Shown: piece after piece, positions 1-8,967 of the stretch | Layout of the letters: each line of letters begins with the position of its first letter | How positions within the stretch are numbered: position 1 is the first letter of the stretch | Assembly: GCA_045640985.1 (NCBI GenBank) | Contig: JAZUFZ010000026.1 | Span: forward strand, 61,304 to 125,303 | Direction of reading: 5' to 3' | DNA from: Colimorpha sp045640985 | GTDB lineage: Bacteria; Bacteroidota; Bacteroidia; Bacteroidales; P3 | Length of the DNA: 64,000 nt | Program-made: the position numbers and the translations under genes | The notes under the pieces: generated by a model | Database searches by the model: none | What the model was told of the DNA's origin: nothing | The model's input: only the letters and a program-made list of their open reading frames with translations

Positions 1-749
1 ATAAACCACTCATACAGCGGACGGTGGATATCAAATTCCAGCGTACAGATGGAGTGGGTGATATTTTCCAGCGAGTCGCTCTGGCCGTGGGCATAGTCAT
101 ACATCGGGTAAATGCACCATTTATCTCCGGTACGATGGTGGTGTGCGTGGAGAATACGATACATTATCGGGTCACGGAACTGCATATTCGGGTGTGCCAT
201 GTCGATTTTTGCTCTCAGGACTTTCTCGCCGTCCGCAAACTCACCGTTCTTCATACGCTCAAACAAATCCAGATTTTCTTCCACCGAACGGTCTCTGTAA
301 GGGCTGTTCTTGCCCGGCGTAGTCACGGTTCCACGACCTTCACGGATTTGTTCCAGAGTCTGGTCATCAACGTATGCCAGTCCTTTGCAAATCAATTCCT
401 GAGCCCACACATACAGCTGATCGAAGTAATCGCTGGCATAATGAACACTGCACCAGTCAAATCCTAACCAGTGAATATCTTCCTGAATAGCATCCACATA
501 TTCGGTGTCTTCCTTTACAGGATTGGTATCATCGAAACGCAGGTTAGTTTTTCCGCCATATTTCTTTGCCAGACCGAAGTTCAGACAGATACTTTTTGCG
601 TGTCCTATATGGAGGTATCCGTTCGGTTCCGGGGGGAAGCGGGTCAATATACTTTTGTACTTTCCTTCATTGAGTCCCTGCTCAATAATTTCTTCCAGAA
701 AATTCAGTGGTTGCTTCTCAGCAACTGGGGTTGCATTTACTTCTTCCAT
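1..749 (-). CDS. glnS: Glutaminyl-tRNA synthetase, N-terminal part (cut by window edge)
   Basis: Charges tRNA-Gln with glutamine in the cytoplasm. The reverse strand reads 249 codons from the ATG at 749 and runs off the left edge, so the C-terminal half, including KMSKS, is not visible. The class I signature PPEPNGYLHIGHAKS lies near residue 45 and is followed by the conserved RFDDTNP segment and a CSVHYASDYF-type stretch. PPEPNGYLHIGHAKS and RFDDTNP favour GlnRS over a non-discriminating GluRS. Transcription probably starts at the -7 box at 849-856, giving a leader of roughly 95 nt. The gene is monocistronic at its 5' end. Confidence 0.95.
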   Translation of the reverse strand, partial: MEEVNATPVAEKQPLNFLEEIIEQGLNEGKYKSILTRFPPEPNGYLHIGHAKSICLNFGLAKKYGGKTNLRFDDTNPVKEDTEYVDAIQEDIHWLGFDWCSVHYASDYFDQLYVWAQELICKGLAYVDDQTLEQIREGRGTVTTPGKNSPYRDRSVEENLDLFERMKNGEFADGEKVLRAKIDMAHPNMQFRDPIMYRILHAHHHRTGDKWCIYPMYDYAHGQSDSLENITHSICTLEFDIHRPLYEWF

Positions 750-848
750 TATTTTATATAAATTCTTTATTTCTCTATAGTCATATTTCACCGCCAAAAA
801 CAACATTGACAACGACTTGCCTTTCCATTGCTTTCGATAATGAACCTA

Positions 849-856
849 CAAAGATA
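849..856 (-). promoter_or_regulatory. Bacteroidota -7 box for glnS
   Basis: The reverse strand reads TATCTTTG, an exact match to the TAnnTTTG box used by the primary sigma factor of Bacteroidota. It sits about 100 bp upstream of the glnS ATG. Confidence 0.7.
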
Positions 857-911
857 CAATTATTTTTGAATATACACAAAAAATAATGAGAATTCTTGCA
901 ATTTTCAAAAA

Positions 912-3059
912 CTATCGCAAAAGCATCACCACTCCTTTCCGCTCATAGAACCGTTCGCATTCATGATTTACGCTGAATTTAATCAGATAGGCATACGCGC
1001 CCTGCGGGCAGAGCTGTCCGTCATGAGTGCCGTCCCATCTGGCATCCAGACCTTTTCCTTCCCACACCATTTCGCCCCATCGGTGAAATACCATGATTTC
1101 AAAATAACAGATGTTGCTTCCCATGGCTCCGAAACTGTTATTGATATACAATTCCGGGGTAAAGGCATCCGGCAAGAAGAGCGTATATGTTTGCCCTGGT
1201 GACGGCGGAACCGGCGGATTCGGATCTTCGGAACCGCCTTCATTATCCGTAGCCGTAACATACAGATGTACTGTCACTATACTATCGCATCCTAAAGCAC
1301 TGGTTAATGTATCTGTAAACTCTTCAATGATGGGGTATTGATCCATCATCCAAGAGGGCACGCCTGTCATGGAAAGGGTATCATACACCTCATTTCTGGC
1401 AATCGGATTTACCGTCACGTTTACGACTGCGGTATCATAAAACTGCTGGCATTGCGAACGTTTATACAGACATTCGGCAGAATATACGCCGGCATTTCCA
1501 TACACATGCGTATCGTCATTTCCCGAAGCACCGTCGCCATACGTCCAGATATGTTCGTAACCCTCATGGAATAAATCCGCCGTTCCGCCTTCGCATACCA
1601 TGGTTTCATCGTCTATTCTGACCGGAAGATTCTCCGCATTCCAGCCGCCGCAAACCGCTGTTGCCGTGCAGTTTCCTAGCGTTATAGCGTGGACTTCAAA
1701 AGGGCCTTCCGCGTTTTCCAGAACGTGCGTTCTTCCACTCACCGCGATTCGAGCATAGCTATACTCCGGATTTGAAGCGACTACGGCGAAAGAATCGGCA
1801 ATGGATAACCCGTCCAGACGCATTCCATCCACATCCCGCGTCCGCGTCACCACTCCTATGAAATTATATACCTGATATTCAAATTCCGGCATTCCCAGAA
1901 TCAGAGGCCACCAGTAATGGTTAGCGTTGCTATAAAACATTGTCTTTGAATACCATTGCGATACCGGACTTAAGGCATACACCGCCGGATCGCCGCTGTA
2001 ACCGCCCGGTTGCGACGGCCCTCTGGGGTCAAGATTTCCGTATGTTGATGAGGTCAGATAAACGTTTACCGACACGGGCTTGGAACTTTGCAGCCAGGCA
2101 GTCGGATGAGCCGTATCTATCTCAAATTCATAGATTCCGCCACGGGGAAGCGTCGCAACAGTCGTGCCGTCGCGCCGGAGTTCCGTCTGATCCGCCATAC
2201 TTACCACCTTTACCCTATCATTCAGACGGTTAGGCGTAAGTGTCGCCACAAATTCCGTTCCCCAATACTGCGTGGGAACCATCTGCGACGCATAGCCGTC
2301 GGCAGTCATATACCCCTCGGGAATATATCCGGCATCGCATCCCACAATCGCCACAAACGGCTTGAAATTAGGTGAATATACATGGATACCCGACAATTCC
2401 GGATCCGTAGTCTGAAGGCATTGTCCCTTACGCAGCATTCTCGTGCCATTGAGCCAGGCATATTCTCCGCCTGCTACGGTAATTTCCGTGCTGTCCTCTA
2501 CCGCAATCGCCATCAGTCGCGCAGACCTGTTTGTATTCTTATAGCCGTTCAGATAATACTCACAGCCCAGTTTTTCGGTAGGCCAGACCGCCACCATATC
2601 CATCTCCTTTGGAATCACGTCCCGCGTGGAATCCGCATCAATGAAACTCATATATGTAAACAGCAGAATACTATCCGAACTGCTGATATGTAAACTATTG
2701 TTTGACAGATTCAAATAAGCGGTGTTTTGAAGCAACAGTTCATCTGGTTCGAGTGTCACCCAGACGGCTGAATCGGCCACGGCGTGAACGGTCACGGAAT
2801 CATAGAAAACCGACACATTTCCGTCCTGCGGGGCATGGGAAACGATGACTTCACAATCCCGTTGGGCTATGATGCACAGCTTTAGCACATTGCGCTGCGG
2901 CGGCGTGTAATGAGCCGCATCATGATAGATAAATCCTGTCCAGAAATCGGTTCCGTAGAGTCCGGACTTCTGAGCATTAACAATCTCTGCTACAAGCAGT
3001 AGCAATACACAGCATAAAGCCTTACTTAACCCATTTGAATGCGCGTTTGTTCTCTTCAT
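912..3059 (-). CDS. Secreted IgGFc-binding-like protein with PKD and T9SS type B sorting domain
   Basis: Large secreted protein of 715 residues. The signal peptide ends around VAEIVNAQ. An N-terminal region of about 450 residues begins YGTDFWTGF and resembles the IgGFc-binding N-terminal domain found in many Bacteroidota surface proteins. A PKD-like segment follows (around 500-570, with WTYGDGASG), and then a C-terminal 'gliding motility-associated' type B domain of about 90 residues (FLPDAFTPE through the terminal VVMLLR) that directs Type IX secretion. The ligand is unknown. I chose the ATG at 3059, not the upstream start at 3131, because the -7 box (3069-3076) lies between the two. That leaves only a few untranslated bases. 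Confidence 0.85.
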   Translation of the reverse strand: MKRTNAHSNGLSKALCCVLLLLVAEIVNAQKSGLYGTDFWTGFIYHDAAHYTPPQRNVLKLCIIAQRDCEVIVSHAPQDGNVSVFYDSVTVHAVADSAVWVTLEPDELLLQNTAYLNLSNNSLHISSSDSILLFTYMSFIDADSTRDVIPKEMDMVAVWPTEKLGCEYYLNGYKNTNRSARLMAIAVEDSTEITVAGGEYAWLNGTRMLRKGQCLQTTDPELSGIHVYSPNFKPFVAIVGCDAGYIPEGYMTADGYASQMVPTQYWGTEFVATLTPNRLNDRVKVVSMADQTELRRDGTTVATLPRGGIYEFEIDTAHPTAWLQSSKPVSVNVYLTSSTYGNLDPRGPSQPGGYSGDPAVYALSPVSQWYSKTMFYSNANHYWWPLILGMPEFEYQVYNFIGVVTRTRDVDGMRLDGLSIADSFAVVASNPEYSYARIAVSGRTHVLENAEGPFEVHAITLGNCTATAVCGGWNAENLPVRIDDETMVCEGGTADLFHEGYEHIWTYGDGASGNDDTHVYGNAGVYSAECLYKRSQCQQFYDTAVVNVTVNPIARNEVYDTLSMTGVPSWMMDQYPIIEEFTDTLTSALGCDSIVTVHLYVTATDNEGGSEDPNPPVPPSPGQTYTLFLPDAFTPELYINNSFGAMGSNICYFEIMVFHRWGEMVWEGKGLDARWDGTHDGQLCPQGAYAYLIKFSVNHECERFYERKGVVMLLR

Positions 3060-3068
3060 AATCTGGTG

Positions 3069-3076
3069 CAAATATA
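3069..3076 (-). promoter_or_regulatory. -7 box, near-leaderless T9SS gene
   Basis: The reverse strand reads TATATTTG. Only 9 nt separate the box from the ATG at 3059, so the predicted transcript has a leader of about 5 nt. This decides the start codon of the gene. Confidence 0.7.
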
Positions 3077-3253
3077 CAACTATTTTGACATATAGACTCA
3101 TTTTTAACTTTTTTTGTTGCAGCCGGGGCAAAATTTTTTCTCACGCACCACCACCGCGTTCCCCGCCCCTGACCTCTCAAGTCCTGAAAAACCGCAATTT
3201 TTCCAATATTCTTCAACTGCTGATTATCAATCACTTTACCGGGGTTTCTCTGC

Positions 3254-3371
3254 GGTATCTCCGTGCTATCTTCTTTTTATCTCCAGTTTATCTTTTTTTT
3301 ATCTCCTTTCTTAGAACAAAAGATAAAGCGAAGATAAAAAGAAGATAGAAAAAAGATATAAGGGAGTTACC
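3254..3371. repeat. 11-bp-period palindromic element, copy A (118 bp)
   Basis: Five 11-bp units (from GGTATCTCCGT), an 8-bp centre TCTTAGAA and five 11-bp units on the other strand (to AGGGAGTTACC). Left units carry TATCTYC and right units carry RAGATA, so the whole folds as a 55-bp-stem palindrome. It lies in the divergent region between the IgGFc-like gene and frdC, so it is not placed as a terminator. The same 118-119-bp architecture recurs at 15404, 35168 and 51577. Confidence 0.9.
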
Positions 3372-3472
3372 ACGGCCTGAATCAGGAGAAACAGGAAAAC
3401 GAAGAAAACCGATACATAGAAAAAAAATCTCAAAAAAAGTTATTATTTAGTATCTATATTCATTTTTTTTCG

Positions 3473-3480
3473 TATCTTTG
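3473..3480 (+). promoter_or_regulatory. -7 box for the frdCAB operon
   Basis: TATCTTTG, exact TAnnTTTG, preceded by an A/T-rich tract. The leader of about 72 nt up to the frdC ATG contains an imperfect inverted repeat (CTTGC ... GCAAG, 3483-3507). Confidence 0.75.
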
Positions 3481-3557
3481 CACTTGCGTTTGCGATAGCA
3501 TTGCAAGCGCTGAAATGCAAATAAAAAACTAAGTATTAATAAATTAAATTACAAAAG

Positions 3558-4508
3558 ATGGACCAAAACAAACTTCTAAAATTGAGCTCTATCACCAAGA
3601 AAGTCTGCGTAGCACTGCTCGGACTCTTCTTGTTGCTGTTCCTGCTCGTGCACGCAAGTGCCAACCTGTGTATCCTCCGCAACGACGGCGGTACCTGGTA
3701 CACCGACTTCTGCCATTTCTTTGGCACAAATTATGTGGTAAAGGTATTTGAGATTGTACTTCTTGCCTGCATTCTCTTCCACATCTGCCTGACCATCTAC
3801 CTGCAGATCTGCAACTGGGCATCACGTCCTGTCCGCTACCATCATGCAAGCAAAACCAAGACCCACACGGGTTCCAAGCTGATGATCTGGACCGGTATCC
3901 TTATCATAGCGTTCCTCGCGCTCCACTTCTGCAACTTCTATTTCGTAAAGCTCGGCCTCTGCGAAGGAAGCTACATGGTTAAGACCGAAGAACTCCAGAA
4001 GGAAATGATGACTTTCGGCGAGAGCGAGAAAGCTCAGAATGCACAGGCCGTCTTCTATGCTCAGAACATCCAGAGCGAAGAGGAAGCCCAGGCTTTCATC
4101 GAGGGTCTCAAACAGAGAACCGACCTTACCTCTGAGGAACAGGACGCTTTGGATTACATCAACTTCTCTGATGTAGTCATGGCTATCAATCCTGACGGCA
4201 AGTTCATCCACAATCTTACTGCAGAACAGCGCGATGCCGTTGACAGCTGCATTCCTGACATCGTAGAGCCGGACTTCTACTACATGGCACGCGACCTGTT
4301 CCACAACCCGCTCTACTGCCTGATCTACATCTTCTGCTTCGTAGTGCTGTGGTTCCACATGCGTCACGCCTTTGCAAGCGCATTCCAGACCATGGGCTGG
4401 AACAACTATAAGTACAGCTGCGCCATCGAGGTGATCGCAATATGCTATGCTACCTTGATCTGCCTGATGTTTACCGCCGTGCCAATCGGAGTACTCATTG
4501 CTGCATAA
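3558..4508 (+). CDS. frdC: Fumarate reductase/succinate dehydrogenase cytochrome b subunit with an inserted acidic segment
   Basis: Membrane anchor of the quinol:fumarate reductase complex, carrying haem b. The protein has 316 residues, longer than the roughly 230 usual for this family. Hydrophobic segments lie at about 15-35, 62-82, 107-130, 252-272 and 290-312. Candidate haem histidines are in LVHASAN, ILFHICL, LALHFCN and HMRHAF. Between the third and fourth helices (about 141-238) is an extra, mostly acidic, helical stretch of some 95 residues that joins back at DFYYMARDLFHNPLY, the normal family sequence. The frdC-frdA-frdB order is the Bacteroides arrangement, which drives succinate formation. 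It is the first gene of the operon; frdA follows 33 bp later. Confidence 0.92.
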   Translation: MDQNKLLKLSSITKKVCVALLGLFLLLFLLVHASANLCILRNDGGTWYTDFCHFFGTNYVVKVFEIVLLACILFHICLTIYLQICNWASRPVRYHHASKTKTHTGSKLMIWTGILIIAFLALHFCNFYFVKLGLCEGSYMVKTEELQKEMMTFGESEKAQNAQAVFYAQNIQSEEEAQAFIEGLKQRTDLTSEEQDALDYINFSDVVMAINPDGKFIHNLTAEQRDAVDSCIPDIVEPDFYYMARDLFHNPLYCLIYIFCFVVLWFHMRHAFASAFQTMGWNNYKYSCAIEVIAICYATLICLMFTAVPIGVLIAA

Positions 4509-4541
4509 CTTTAACCCAAAATATCAAAACCGTATAAGATT

Positions 4542-6476
4542 ATGGAATTAAACTCTAAGATACCAGAAGGCCCATTGCCAGAGAAATGGACCAACTATAA
4601 AGCTCATCAGAAGCTTGTAAACCCCGCAAACAAGCGCAAAATAGATATCATCGTGGTGGGAACCGGCCTGGCAGGAGCCAGCGCAGCAGCTTCCCTCGGA
4701 GCCCTGGGTTTCCATGTAGATGTATTCTGCATCCAGGACAGCCCGCGCCGTGCGCACTCTATCGCAGCCCAAGGCGGTATCAATGCAGCCAAGAACTATC
4801 AGAACGACGGCGACTCTGTATATCGCCTGTTCTACGATACCATCAAGGGCGGAGACTACCGTGCCCGCGAAGCTAACGTTTACCGTCTGGCAGAAGTCAG
4901 CAACAATATCATCGACCAGTGCGTAGCACAGGGCGTGCCTTTCGCACGTGACTACAGCGGATTGCTCGACAACCGCTCCTTCGGTGGTGCACAGGTAAGC
5001 CGAACATTCTATGCCCGCGGTCAAACCGGTCAGCAGCTCCTTCTGGGCGCCTACAGCGTACTGAGCCGCGAAATCGCCCGCGGAAGCGTAGTTCTCCACG
5101 AGCGTACCGAAATGATGGACCTCGTTATCGTTGACGGCCGTGCCCGCGGTATCATCACCCGCAACCTCGTAACCGGCGCAATCGAACGCCACGCAGCCCA
5201 TGCAGTAGTATTGGCTACCGGTGGTTACGGCAACGTATATTTCCTCTCCACCAACGCAATGAACAGCAACGGTTCCGCCGCTTGGGCATGCCACAAGAAA
5301 GGCGCCTATTTCGCAAATCCCTGCTACGTTCAGATTCACCCGACCTGTATCCCTGTACACGGCGACTACCAGTCAAAGCTCACCCTTATGAGCGAGTCTC
5401 TGCGTAACGACGGCCGTATCTGGGTTCCCAAGAAGAAAGAGGATGCAGAGGCTATCCGCGCAGGCAAGCTCAAACCTACCGACATTGCAGAAGAAGACCG
5501 CGACTACTATCTGGAGCGCCGCTATCCTGCATTCGGTAACCTGGTTCCCCGCGACGTGGCAAGCCGTGCAGCCAAAGAGCGTTGCGATGCCGGTTACGGC
5601 GTAGGTACTGGCCTTGCTGTATATCTTGACTTCGCAAGCGCAATCCAGCGCCTCGGAAAGAATGTGGTGGAACAGCGTTACGGAAACCTCTTCCAGATGT
5701 ACCAGAAGATTACCGACGACAACCCATACGAAACTCCTATGATGATTTACCCGGCAGTTCACTATACAATGGGCGGACTTTGGGTAGATTATGAACTCCA
5801 GACCACCATTCCAGGTCTGTTCGCAGCCGGTGAGGCAAACTTCAGCGACCACGGCGCAAACCGCCTCGGAGCAAGCGCTTTGATGCAGGGTCTGGCAGAC
5901 GGTTACTTCGTACTCCCCTACACAATGCAGAACTATCTCGCCGATCAGATTTATGTGGGCAAGATTACCAGCGACACTCCGGAATTCGAAGAAGCTGAGA
6001 ATGCAGTACGCGCACATATCGACAGCCTTATGTCCATCAACGGAACCAAGTCTGTTGACCATTTCCACAAAGCCCTCGGCCACATCATGTGGGAGAACGT
6101 AGGTATGGCCCGCAGCCCGGAAAGCCTCAACCGCGCAATGGAAGAAATTGCAGCCCTCGAAGCTGAGTTCTATAAAGATGTACGTATCCCGGGAACAGCC
6201 GAAAGCTTCAACCCCGAACTCGAAAAGGCCCACCGTCTGGTAGATTATTTCGAACTGGCACGCCTGATAGCAACCGATGCCCTCCACCGCGAAGAATCCT
6301 GCGGCGGTCACTTCCGCATCGAACATCAGACCGCTGACGGCGAAACCCTCCGCGATGACGAACACTTTATGTACGTCGGCGCATGGGAATACCAAGGCCA
6401 CGATGTTAAAGAAGCCCTCCACAAGGAAGACCTCAACTATGAGTACATCAAGATTCAAACACGTAACTACAAATAG
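4542..6476 (+). CDS. frdA: Fumarate reductase flavoprotein subunit
   Basis: Catalytic subunit (644 residues) that reduces fumarate to succinate on the cytoplasmic face of the membrane complex. The N-terminal Rossmann motif is VGTGLAGASAAASLG. The segment RRAHSIAAQGGINAAKN contains the histidine that binds FAD covalently. HYTMGGLWVD and GEANFSDHGANRLGASAL are characteristic active-site and FAD regions. Codon use is strongly biased, as expected for a very highly expressed gene. It lies between frdC and frdB in one operon and could run in either direction (SDH/FRD); fumarate reductase is inferred from the anaerobic context. Confidence 0.97.
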   Translation: MELNSKIPEGPLPEKWTNYKAHQKLVNPANKRKIDIIVVGTGLAGASAAASLGALGFHVDVFCIQDSPRRAHSIAAQGGINAAKNYQNDGDSVYRLFYDTIKGGDYRAREANVYRLAEVSNNIIDQCVAQGVPFARDYSGLLDNRSFGGAQVSRTFYARGQTGQQLLLGAYSVLSREIARGSVVLHERTEMMDLVIVDGRARGIITRNLVTGAIERHAAHAVVLATGGYGNVYFLSTNAMNSNGSAAWACHKKGAYFANPCYVQIHPTCIPVHGDYQSKLTLMSESLRNDGRIWVPKKKEDAEAIRAGKLKPTDIAEEDRDYYLERRYPAFGNLVPRDVASRAAKERCDAGYGVGTGLAVYLDFASAIQRLGKNVVEQRYGNLFQMYQKITDDNPYETPMMIYPAVHYTMGGLWVDYELQTTIPGLFAAGEANFSDHGANRLGASALMQGLADGYFVLPYTMQNYLADQIYVGKITSDTPEFEEAENAVRAHIDSLMSINGTKSVDHFHKALGHIMWENVGMARSPESLNRAMEEIAALEAEFYKDVRIPGTAESFNPELEKAHRLVDYFELARLIATDALHREESCGGHFRIEHQTADGETLRDDEHFMYVGAWEYQGHDVKEALHKEDLNYEYIKIQTRNYK

Positions 6477-6487
6477 GAGATCGAACC

Positions 6488-7240
6488 ATGAATTTGACAC
6501 TTCATATCTGGCGTCAGGAAAACGCCAAAGCCAAGGGCCGCTTTGAAACCTACAAGGTTACCGATATTTCGCCCGAATGCTCCTTCTTGGAGATGCTCGA
6601 CATTCTCAACGAGCAACTGATAGACAACCAAATTGCACACCCAGTATGCTTCGACAATGACTGTCGTGAAGGTATCTGCGGTATGTGCGGTCTCTATATC
6701 AACGGCCGTCCTCACGGTAATGATGACGGTGTTACCACCTGCCAGCTGCACATGCGCAAGTTCAAAGATGGTGACGAAATCTGGATTGAGCCTTGGCGCG
6801 CCAAAGCTTTCCCTGTAATCAGAGACCTCGTTGTTGACCGTACCGCTTTCGACAAAATCATCCAGGCTGGCGGTTACATCAGCGCTACCACCGGTGGTGT
6901 ACCAGACGCCAACAGTATCCTTATTTCCAAGGACCATGCTGACAAGGCTATGGATGCAGCAGCTTGCATCGGCTGCGGTGCCTGCGTAGCAGCATGTAAG
7001 AATGCCAGCGCAATGCTTTTCGTAAGTGCTAAGGTTAGTCATCTGGCACTCCTTCCTCAAGGAAAACCAGAGGCCTACGACCGCGTGCAGAAGATGATCT
7101 GCAAAATGGACGAACTCGGTTTTGGTTCCTGCACCAACACCTACGCCTGCGAGGCTGAATGTCCTAAACAGATCAAACGCCAGAACATCGCACGTCTCAA
7201 CCGCGAATTCATCTGCGCAAAACTCGGTCAGGACAAATAA
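6488..7240 (+). CDS. frdB: Fumarate reductase iron-sulfur subunit
   Basis: Electron-transfer subunit (250 residues) linking FrdA to the membrane haem. An N-terminal ferredoxin-like domain carries the [2Fe-2S] cysteines in CFDNDCREGICGMCG. The C-terminal helical domain has the cluster-binding sets CIGCGACVAACKN and CEAECPKQ for the [4Fe-4S] and [3Fe-4S] centres. It is the last gene of frdCAB, starts 11 bp after frdA and is followed by a clear intrinsic terminator. Confidence 0.97.
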   Translation: MNLTLHIWRQENAKAKGRFETYKVTDISPECSFLEMLDILNEQLIDNQIAHPVCFDNDCREGICGMCGLYINGRPHGNDDGVTTCQLHMRKFKDGDEIWIEPWRAKAFPVIRDLVVDRTAFDKIIQAGGYISATTGGVPDANSILISKDHADKAMDAAACIGCGACVAACKNASAMLFVSAKVSHLALLPQGKPEAYDRVQKMICKMDELGFGSCTNTYACEAECPKQIKRQNIARLNREFICAKLGQDK

Positions 7241-7282
7241 GACCATTCCGGGAGAGAACTACAACTCCCCCACTCATAAAAG

Positions 7283-7322
7283 CTATTGGCAGTCTTTCAA
7301 GAGATTGCCAATAGTTTTTATT
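7283..7322 (+). terminator. Intrinsic terminator of frdCAB
   Basis: The arms CTATTGGCA and TGCCAATAG (7283-7291 and 7306-7314) are followed by TTTTTATT. It lies about 40 bp downstream of the frdB stop. Confidence 0.85.
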
Positions 7323-7409
7323 ATGGAATAAAATGCTCAAAATAAGCTTTCTAAATAATTCTATCATTATATGTTGATAACTTAATATATAATTATCGGA
7401 ATAAATGTG

Positions 7410-7417
7410 TATCTTTG
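7410..7417 (+). promoter_or_regulatory. -7 box for the symporter-mutL-rhomboid unit
   Basis: TATCTTTG. A TTG element about 35 bp upstream (TTGATAACTT, 7374) is a plausible -33 box. The leader is about 45 nt. Confidence 0.65.
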
Positions 7418-7461
7418 CAATTTGAATTAAATAATAAAAACGCACCACCAAACAACGCAAA

Positions 7462-8961
7462 ATGCTCTCAATCTGGCATATCATAGGAATCATTCTCACC
7501 ATTACACTCATAATATGGGTGGGGGTAATTTCTGGGAGAAAGGTAACGGATGCCAAAAGTTTCACTACCGGCGGAACCAATGGTAGCTGGATGGTATGCG
7601 GAATTATATTAGGCACACTCGTAGGTGGTCAGGCTACCGTAGGAACTGCACAACTGGCTTTTTCGTTCGGCATATCTGCCTGGTGGTTTACTCTTGGTTC
7701 TACGTTAGGATGCATATTTCTGGCATTAGGATATGTGGTACCTCTGAGACGTAGCGGCTGCACTACCCTACTGGAGGTCGTCAATCGGGAGTTTGGACGG
7801 AAAGCCGAAACTATCGGAAGTATGCTTTGCTTCCTCGGAATCTATATCAGCATTATAGCACAGATTCTCGCAGCCTCGGCTATGATTACGTCGCTGTTCC
7901 ATGTAAAATATCTTCCAGCGGCCCTTATCAGTGCCACACTCATGGCCTTGTATGTTGTATTCGGTGGCATCAAAGGTGCTGGCATGGGAGGCATAGTAAA
8001 ACTGATTCTGCTCTATGTTTCGGGTATCGCATCAGGAGTGGCTGTTTGGGTTTTATCCAACGGACTTCACGGTCTTTTCTCTGACATTCACCTCACCCTC
8101 TCGAATGAGGTACTGATGAATTTCAATGATATTACCGGAGCAGATGACATCAATCATCATTACCGCAACTTCCTTGCCCGAGGCCCACTGAAAGACATAG
8201 GGTCCTGCCTGTCCATCATACTGGGAGTGCTTTCCACCCAGACCTACGCCCAAGGCGTATGGTCGGCACAGAGCAATGCAAAGGCTCGCAAAGGCAGTCT
8301 CCTTTGTGCATTTCTCATAACTCCAATCGGGGCTGCCTGCGTCATGGTTGGAATGTATATGAGAGCCCATTATGTAACAGCAGCCGAACTGGAAGTCCTC
8401 ATAGCAGCCGGCCAGACTATACCCGACGGCATAGGAGTTCTGCAATCCTCGGCACAGGCTTTCCCGACATTCATTCTCAACCACCTTCCCAACTGGTTCG
8501 GAGGCATCGTATTGGGAACGCTGCTCATTACGGTTATCGGCGGAGGAAGCGGACTTCTATTAGGAGCCTCAACTATACTTGTGCGCGATGTATTCCATAA
8601 CCTGCCCCACAGAAAATTCAACGACCTGCTGGTATCACGAACAACAATACTCGTCATACTCTTTGCGGGAGTCGGTATATCAATGCTGGTGGGGGGAAGT
8701 TTCATCAACGACCTGGGATTTCTTTCCCTTGGACTCCGCGCCACCGCTGTACTGCTACCGCTCAGCGCAGCGCTATTCTTTCCTAAACGAATCAAAGCGC
8801 CATGGGCAAGAGCGTCTATGATTGTCGGTTCAGCAGCAATGCTCGCCGCTAAATTATGCAACGCACCTGCTGATCCCGTATTTTGGGGAATGGGTGCGGG
8901 CCTCATCGTTATACTGCTCGGAAGAAAGAAAAAAGGACAAACCTCAACTATATATCATTAA
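7462..8961 (+). CDS. Sodium:solute symporter family (SSS) transporter
   Basis: Multi-pass inner-membrane protein of 499 residues with about 13 hydrophobic segments. The N-terminus WVGVISGRKVTDAKSFTTGG and the GTLVGGQATVGTAQLAF loop are typical of the sodium:solute symporter family, which includes the PutP, PanF and SGLT-type carriers. The substrate cannot be read from the sequence. It is the first gene of a likely operon: mutL starts 6 bp after its stop codon and the rhomboid gene follows mutL. Confidence 0.85.
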   Translation: MLSIWHIIGIILTITLIIWVGVISGRKVTDAKSFTTGGTNGSWMVCGIILGTLVGGQATVGTAQLAFSFGISAWWFTLGSTLGCIFLALGYVVPLRRSGCTTLLEVVNREFGRKAETIGSMLCFLGIYISIIAQILAASAMITSLFHVKYLPAALISATLMALYVVFGGIKGAGMGGIVKLILLYVSGIASGVAVWVLSNGLHGLFSDIHLTLSNEVLMNFNDITGADDINHHYRNFLARGPLKDIGSCLSIILGVLSTQTYAQGVWSAQSNAKARKGSLLCAFLITPIGAACVMVGMYMRAHYVTAAELEVLIAAGQTIPDGIGVLQSSAQAFPTFILNHLPNWFGGIVLGTLLITVIGGGSGLLLGASTILVRDVFHNLPHRKFNDLLVSRTTILVILFAGVGISMLVGGSFINDLGFLSLGLRATAVLLPLSAALFFPKRIKAPWARASMIVGSAAMLAAKLCNAPADPVFWGMGAGLIVILLGRKKKGQTSTIYH

Positions 8962-8967
8962 TAATAC

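Larger units (their letters stand above)
3060..3557. other. Divergent intergenic region upstream of frdC
   Basis: About 500 bp without a gene. It holds the -7 box of the minus-strand T9SS gene at its left end, palindromic repeat copy A (3254-3371) in the middle and the frd promoter (3473-3480) on the right. The short ORFs here have low-complexity products and no recognisable domain. Confidence 0.7.
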
